A model generated the notes under the pieces. It ran no database searches. It was not told where the DNA came from and saw only the letters and a list, made by a program, of their open reading frames with translations. A DNA stretch of 64,000 bases from CAWDPQ01 sp049642465 (GTDB lineage Bacteria > Acidobacteriota > Vicinamibacteria > Vicinamibacterales > 2-12-FULL-66-21), in contig JBAROV010000224.1 of assembly GCA_049642465.1 (NCBI GenBank), positions 62,001 to 126,000 of the forward strand, written 5' to 3'. Shown here piece by piece: positions 61,411 to 64,000 of this stretch (its first letter is position 1; each line of letters opens with the position of its first letter). The position numbers and the translations under genes are program-made.

Positions 61411-62985
61411 ATGCGGGTGCTCAACACGGCGCAGATGCGCGAAGCCGATCGCCGGACGATTCACGAGATCGGCATTCCATCCATCGTCTTGATGGAGAAC
61501 GCCGGCCGGCAAGCAGTCGCCGCGATGGAGGCTGCATTCGACGATCTCACCACCAGTCACGTCGCGGTGCTCTGCGGACGAGGCAACAACGGCGGTGACG
61601 GATTCGTCGTGGCGCGTACGCTCATTCAGCGCGGCGTCGAGTCATCCGTGTTCCTCATCGGCAGCGTCAACGAAGTTCAAGGGGACGCCCGCACCAACAT
61701 CGAAGTACTCGGCCGAATCGGACTCACCGTCGTCGAGATCACGAATGCGCAGGAGTGGGAACTGCATTTCAGCGAGATCTCGGAATGCGACGTGATCGTG
61801 GACGCGATGCTGGGCACTGGATTCCACGGTGAGCTGACCGGTCTCTTTCAGACCGTGGTGGCCGACGTCAATGCCCTCGGCGTTCCGGTTGTCGCGATCG
61901 ATCTGCCCACCGGCGTGTCGGCGGATTCGGCTGAGCTCGAGGGGGAGGCCATTGAAGCGTCGATGACCGTGACACTCGCCGCACCGAAGATCCCTCTGGT
62001 GTTTCCGCCGGCCGACACGCATGCCGGGGATCTCGTGATCGCGGACATTGGCATCCCTTACCCCGTGATCGACGAGCTGGACGGGCCTTATCTCGAGCTG
62101 CTTACGCGCGAGCGAATGCGCGAACTAGTACCGTCGCGGGCCGCTGACTCGCACAAGGGAGATTTCGGCCGCGTGTTGATCGTGGCCGGATCGGTAGGAC
62201 GCACAGGGGCGGCGCATCTGGCCGCGGTTGGCGCACTGAGATCGGGCGCAGGGCTGGTCACCGTTGCGACTCCTCGATCGTGTCTCGGGATTCTCGCGGC
62301 GATGGCACCGGAGTACATGACCGAAGCGCTCGACGAAACGCCATCCGGCGCCCTGCACTTTGCCGCGCTCGATCGCTTGTTCGAGCTCGACGCCGATGTC
62401 ATTGCGGTGGGCCCCGGCATCGGTCGCGATCCGGGGACCGTTGCCTTCGTGCACGGGCTGCTCGAGCGAGCCGGTGTTCCCGTGGTGATCGATGCCGATG
62501 GCCTGAACGCCTTCGCCGGAGATCCCGATCGACTGATGGGCCGCGACGGCGTGGACGTGATCGTGACGCCGCATCCGGGGGAGATGAGTCGGCTGCTCGG
62601 TGTGGCCATCGAATCCGTCCAACATGATCGCCTGGGTCATGCGCGCCGCTTTGCTGCGGACCACAAAGCTCACGTCGTCCTGAAAGGGCACCGAACGATT
62701 GTGGCGAGCCCGGACGGACGCGCGTTCGTCAACCTGACGGGTAATCCGGGTATGGCGACGGGCGGCACGGGAGATTTGCTGACGGGGATGATCGCGGCGT
62801 GGGTCGCGCAATTGCTCGACGCCGAAGCCGCCTGTAAGCTGGCCGTCTACCTTCACGGATCGGCGGGGGACCTGGCAGCCGGCGAGGAGAGTGACGTCGC
62901 GCTCATTGCCAGCGACATCGGATCGCACCTCGGGTCCGCGCTGCAAGAGCTCCTCGGACGGCGGTACCCGAAGAGCGAATCGTGA
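61411..62985 (+). CDS. nnr: Bifunctional NAD(P)HX epimerase/dehydratase
   Basis: MRVLNTAQMREADRR is the family N-terminus, fixing the ATG at 61411 and 524 residues. The epimerase half (1-215) has CGRGNNGGDGFVVAR. The kinase-like dehydratase half (about 225-515) has HKGDFGRVLIVAGSVG and GNPGMATGGTGDLLTG. It repairs hydrated NADH and NADPH. tsaE overlaps its end by four bases (GTGA). Confidence 0.9.
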   Translation: MRVLNTAQMREADRRTIHEIGIPSIVLMENAGRQAVAAMEAAFDDLTTSHVAVLCGRGNNGGDGFVVARTLIQRGVESSVFLIGSVNEVQGDARTNIEVLGRIGLTVVEITNAQEWELHFSEISECDVIVDAMLGTGFHGELTGLFQTVVADVNALGVPVVAIDLPTGVSADSAELEGEAIEASMTVTLAAPKIPLVFPPADTHAGDLVIADIGIPYPVIDELDGPYLELLTRERMRELVPSRAADSHKGDFGRVLIVAGSVGRTGAAHLAAVGALRSGAGLVTVATPRSCLGILAAMAPEYMTEALDETPSGALHFAALDRLFELDADVIAVGPGIGRDPGTVAFVHGLLERAGVPVVIDADGLNAFAGDPDRLMGRDGVDVIVTPHPGEMSRLLGVAIESVQHDRLGHARRFAADHKAHVVLKGHRTIVASPDGRAFVNLTGNPGMATGGTGDLLTGMIAAWVAQLLDAEAACKLAVYLHGSAGDLAAGEESDVALIASDIGSHLGSALQELLGRRYPKSES

Positions 62986-63410
62986 GCGCCTCGGTGACGA
63001 CCAGCGAAGAGGAAACCACGGAACTTGCGGCGTCGCTCGGGGCGGAACTCCAGCCTGGTGATGTTGTTCTGTTGTACGGGGAACTTGGCGCGGGGAAAAC
63101 CGCGTTCGTTCGAGGGCTCGCCCGTGGCGTCGGCGCGCCGGCCGAGGAAGTCTCAAGCCCGACGTTCACACTGGTGCAGGAATACCCGGGGGCACGTGCC
63201 ACTCTCTATCACGTCGACCTGTACAGGCTCGAACCGAACGAAGTTCAGGATCTCGGTCTGGAAGAACTGGTGTCGGGTGACGGCATTGTGGCCATCGAAT
63301 GGGCCGAACGCTGGGAGGGCCGGCCAGACGATGTGGTTCAGGTGTGGATTGAAGATGCGGGAGAAGACAGGCGGTCGATCAGAGTGAAGCGACCGGGCTC
63401 TGGTCTCTAG
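62982..63410 (+). CDS. tsaE: tRNA t6A synthesis ATPase TsaE
   Basis: The 142-residue protein has Walker A GELGAGKTAFVRGLARG (near residues 32-48), PTFTLVQEY and IVAIEWAERW, the normal TsaE signatures. It couples ATP hydrolysis to TsaB/TsaD in making N6-threonylcarbamoyl-adenosine at A37 of tRNA. GTG start, translationally coupled with nnr. tsaB and tsaD are not in the window. The stop is inside the hairpin behind it. Confidence 0.92.
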   Translation: MSASVTTSEEETTELAASLGAELQPGDVVLLYGELGAGKTAFVRGLARGVGAPAEEVSSPTFTLVQEYPGARATLYHVDLYRLEPNEVQDLGLEELVSGDGIVAIEWAERWEGRPDDVVQVWIEDAGEDRRSIRVKRPGSGL

Positions 63411-63466
63411 TCTCTGGTCTCTGGTCTCTGGTCTCTAGACCAAAGACCAAAGACCAAAGACCAAAG
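63401..63466. repeat. Hairpin of GGTCTCT / AGACCAA words
   Basis: Five GGTCTCT words face four AGACCAA words, at the convergent tsaE/guaB ends; the tsaE stop TAG is inside. It is a likely bidirectional terminator. Confidence 0.85.
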
Positions 63467-63467
63467 C

Positions 63468-64000
63468 CTACTCAACTCGATAGTTCGGGGCCTCTTTCGT
63501 GATGATTACGTCGTGGACGTGGCCTTCCCGATGGCCGGCTGGGGTGACGCGAATCATCTTGGCGTCGCGTTGGAGAGTGGGAATGTCGGAAGAACCGCAG
63601 TACCCCATGCCGGCGCGCAGGCCGCCGACGAGTTGGTGGATCATCGCGGCGACGCTGCCCTTGTGGGCGACGCGCCCTTCGATCCCTTCCGGCACGAGCT
63701 TTTCGCCAGCCTCCGGATTCGCGTCCAGATCGAACTCGTCCTGGAAGTAACGGTCACGGCTGCCTCGGCGCATTGCCCCGAGCGATCCCATGCCGCGGTA
63801 CTCCTTGAAGCTTCGGCCCTGATAGAGGATGAGTTCGCCGGGGCTTTCGTCGGTCCCGGCGAAAAGGCTGCCGATCATCACGGAGCTGGCGCCCACGGCG
63901 ACGGCTTTGGTGAGGTCTCCTGAATAGCGAATCCCGCCGTCGGCGATGATTGGCACTTTGTGGCGGGCCGCCGCGCGCGCGCACTCCGCGATCGCCGTGA
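63468..64000 (-). CDS. guaB: IMP dehydrogenase, C-terminal part (5' end outside window)
   Basis: The frame runs past base 64,000. It carries VPIIADGGIRYSGDL, the phosphate-binding GSLFAGTDESPGE, GMGSLGAMRRGSRDRYF with the flap and catalytic Arg region, GRVAHKGSVA and GGLRAGMGYCGS, typical of GuaB. It oxidises IMP to XMP with NAD in guanine synthesis. The active-site Cys and CBS domains lie outside the window. Confidence 0.93.
   Translation of the reverse strand, partial: TAIAECARAAARHKVPIIADGGIRYSGDLTKAVAVGASSVMIGSLFAGTDESPGELILYQGRSFKEYRGMGSLGAMRRGSRDRYFQDEFDLDANPEAGEKLVPEGIEGRVAHKGSVAAMIHQLVGGLRAGMGYCGSSDIPTLQRDAKMIRVTPAGHREGHVHDVIITKEAPNYRVE

Noticed and set aside
63401..63466. Short tandem words as a CRISPR array
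   Set aside because: Units of 7 bases with no spacers; it is a hairpin of word repeats.

Overview
This window is GC-rich bacterial chromosome, almost fully coding. It starts inside an outer-membrane protein gene and ends inside guaB. The organism looks Gram-negative: outer-membrane beta-barrels, many lipoproteins, sigma-54-type regulators and diderm surface-glycan enzymes. The mix of lineage-type genes and very abundant palindromic and word-like intergenic repeats suggests an Acidobacteriota member (Vicinamibacteria-like). That placement is inference; no rRNA is present to settle it. No phage, integrase, transposase, CRISPR array or tRNA gene was seen.

Region 1 (1-33.4 kb) is a long surface-polysaccharide/glycolipid island. 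It holds five GT-C-like multi-membrane proteins, a family 2 and three family 4 glycosyltransferases, a hexapeptide acyltransferase, an AsnB-type amidotransferase, two methyltransferases, a radical SAM enzyme, a clan GH-A-like glycosidase, a GDSL lipase-like lipoprotein, two LPG_synthase_TM-type proteins, an NAD-sugar epimerase and a UDP-galactopyranose-mutase-like flavoprotein. Embedded at 17.5-22.2 kb is a group of four lipoproteins and one beta-barrel. Three of the lipoproteins share an unrecognised C-terminal domain of about 125 residues ending in RGRF.

Region 2 (33.4-49.7 kb) is mainly housekeeping: ttcA, a dapF-like gene with both catalytic cysteines replaced by serine, a DASS transporter, radC, larC, metG, tatD, a polyprenyl diphosphate synthase, ligA, an HtrA protease with an NtrC-type regulator, and rnpB.

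Region 3 (49.7-64 kb) holds a sugar epimerase, a ComEA-like protein, a FimT-like pseudopilin, a PilZ protein and a second AAA+ regulator without a GAFTGA loop. These are followed by the complete gcvT-gcvH-gcvP glycine cleavage set, a class IV aminotransferase, nnr, tsaE and guaB.

The most unusual layer is repetitive DNA. A GC-rich palindromic element of about 100 bp occurs five times, once in frame inside metG. A different palindrome appears to enlarge helix P3 of the RNase P RNA. Convergent gene ends carry hairpins built from tandem short words, each junction with its own word, and several proteins have C-termini or linkers encoded by such words. This resembles the behaviour of Rickettsia palindromic elements.
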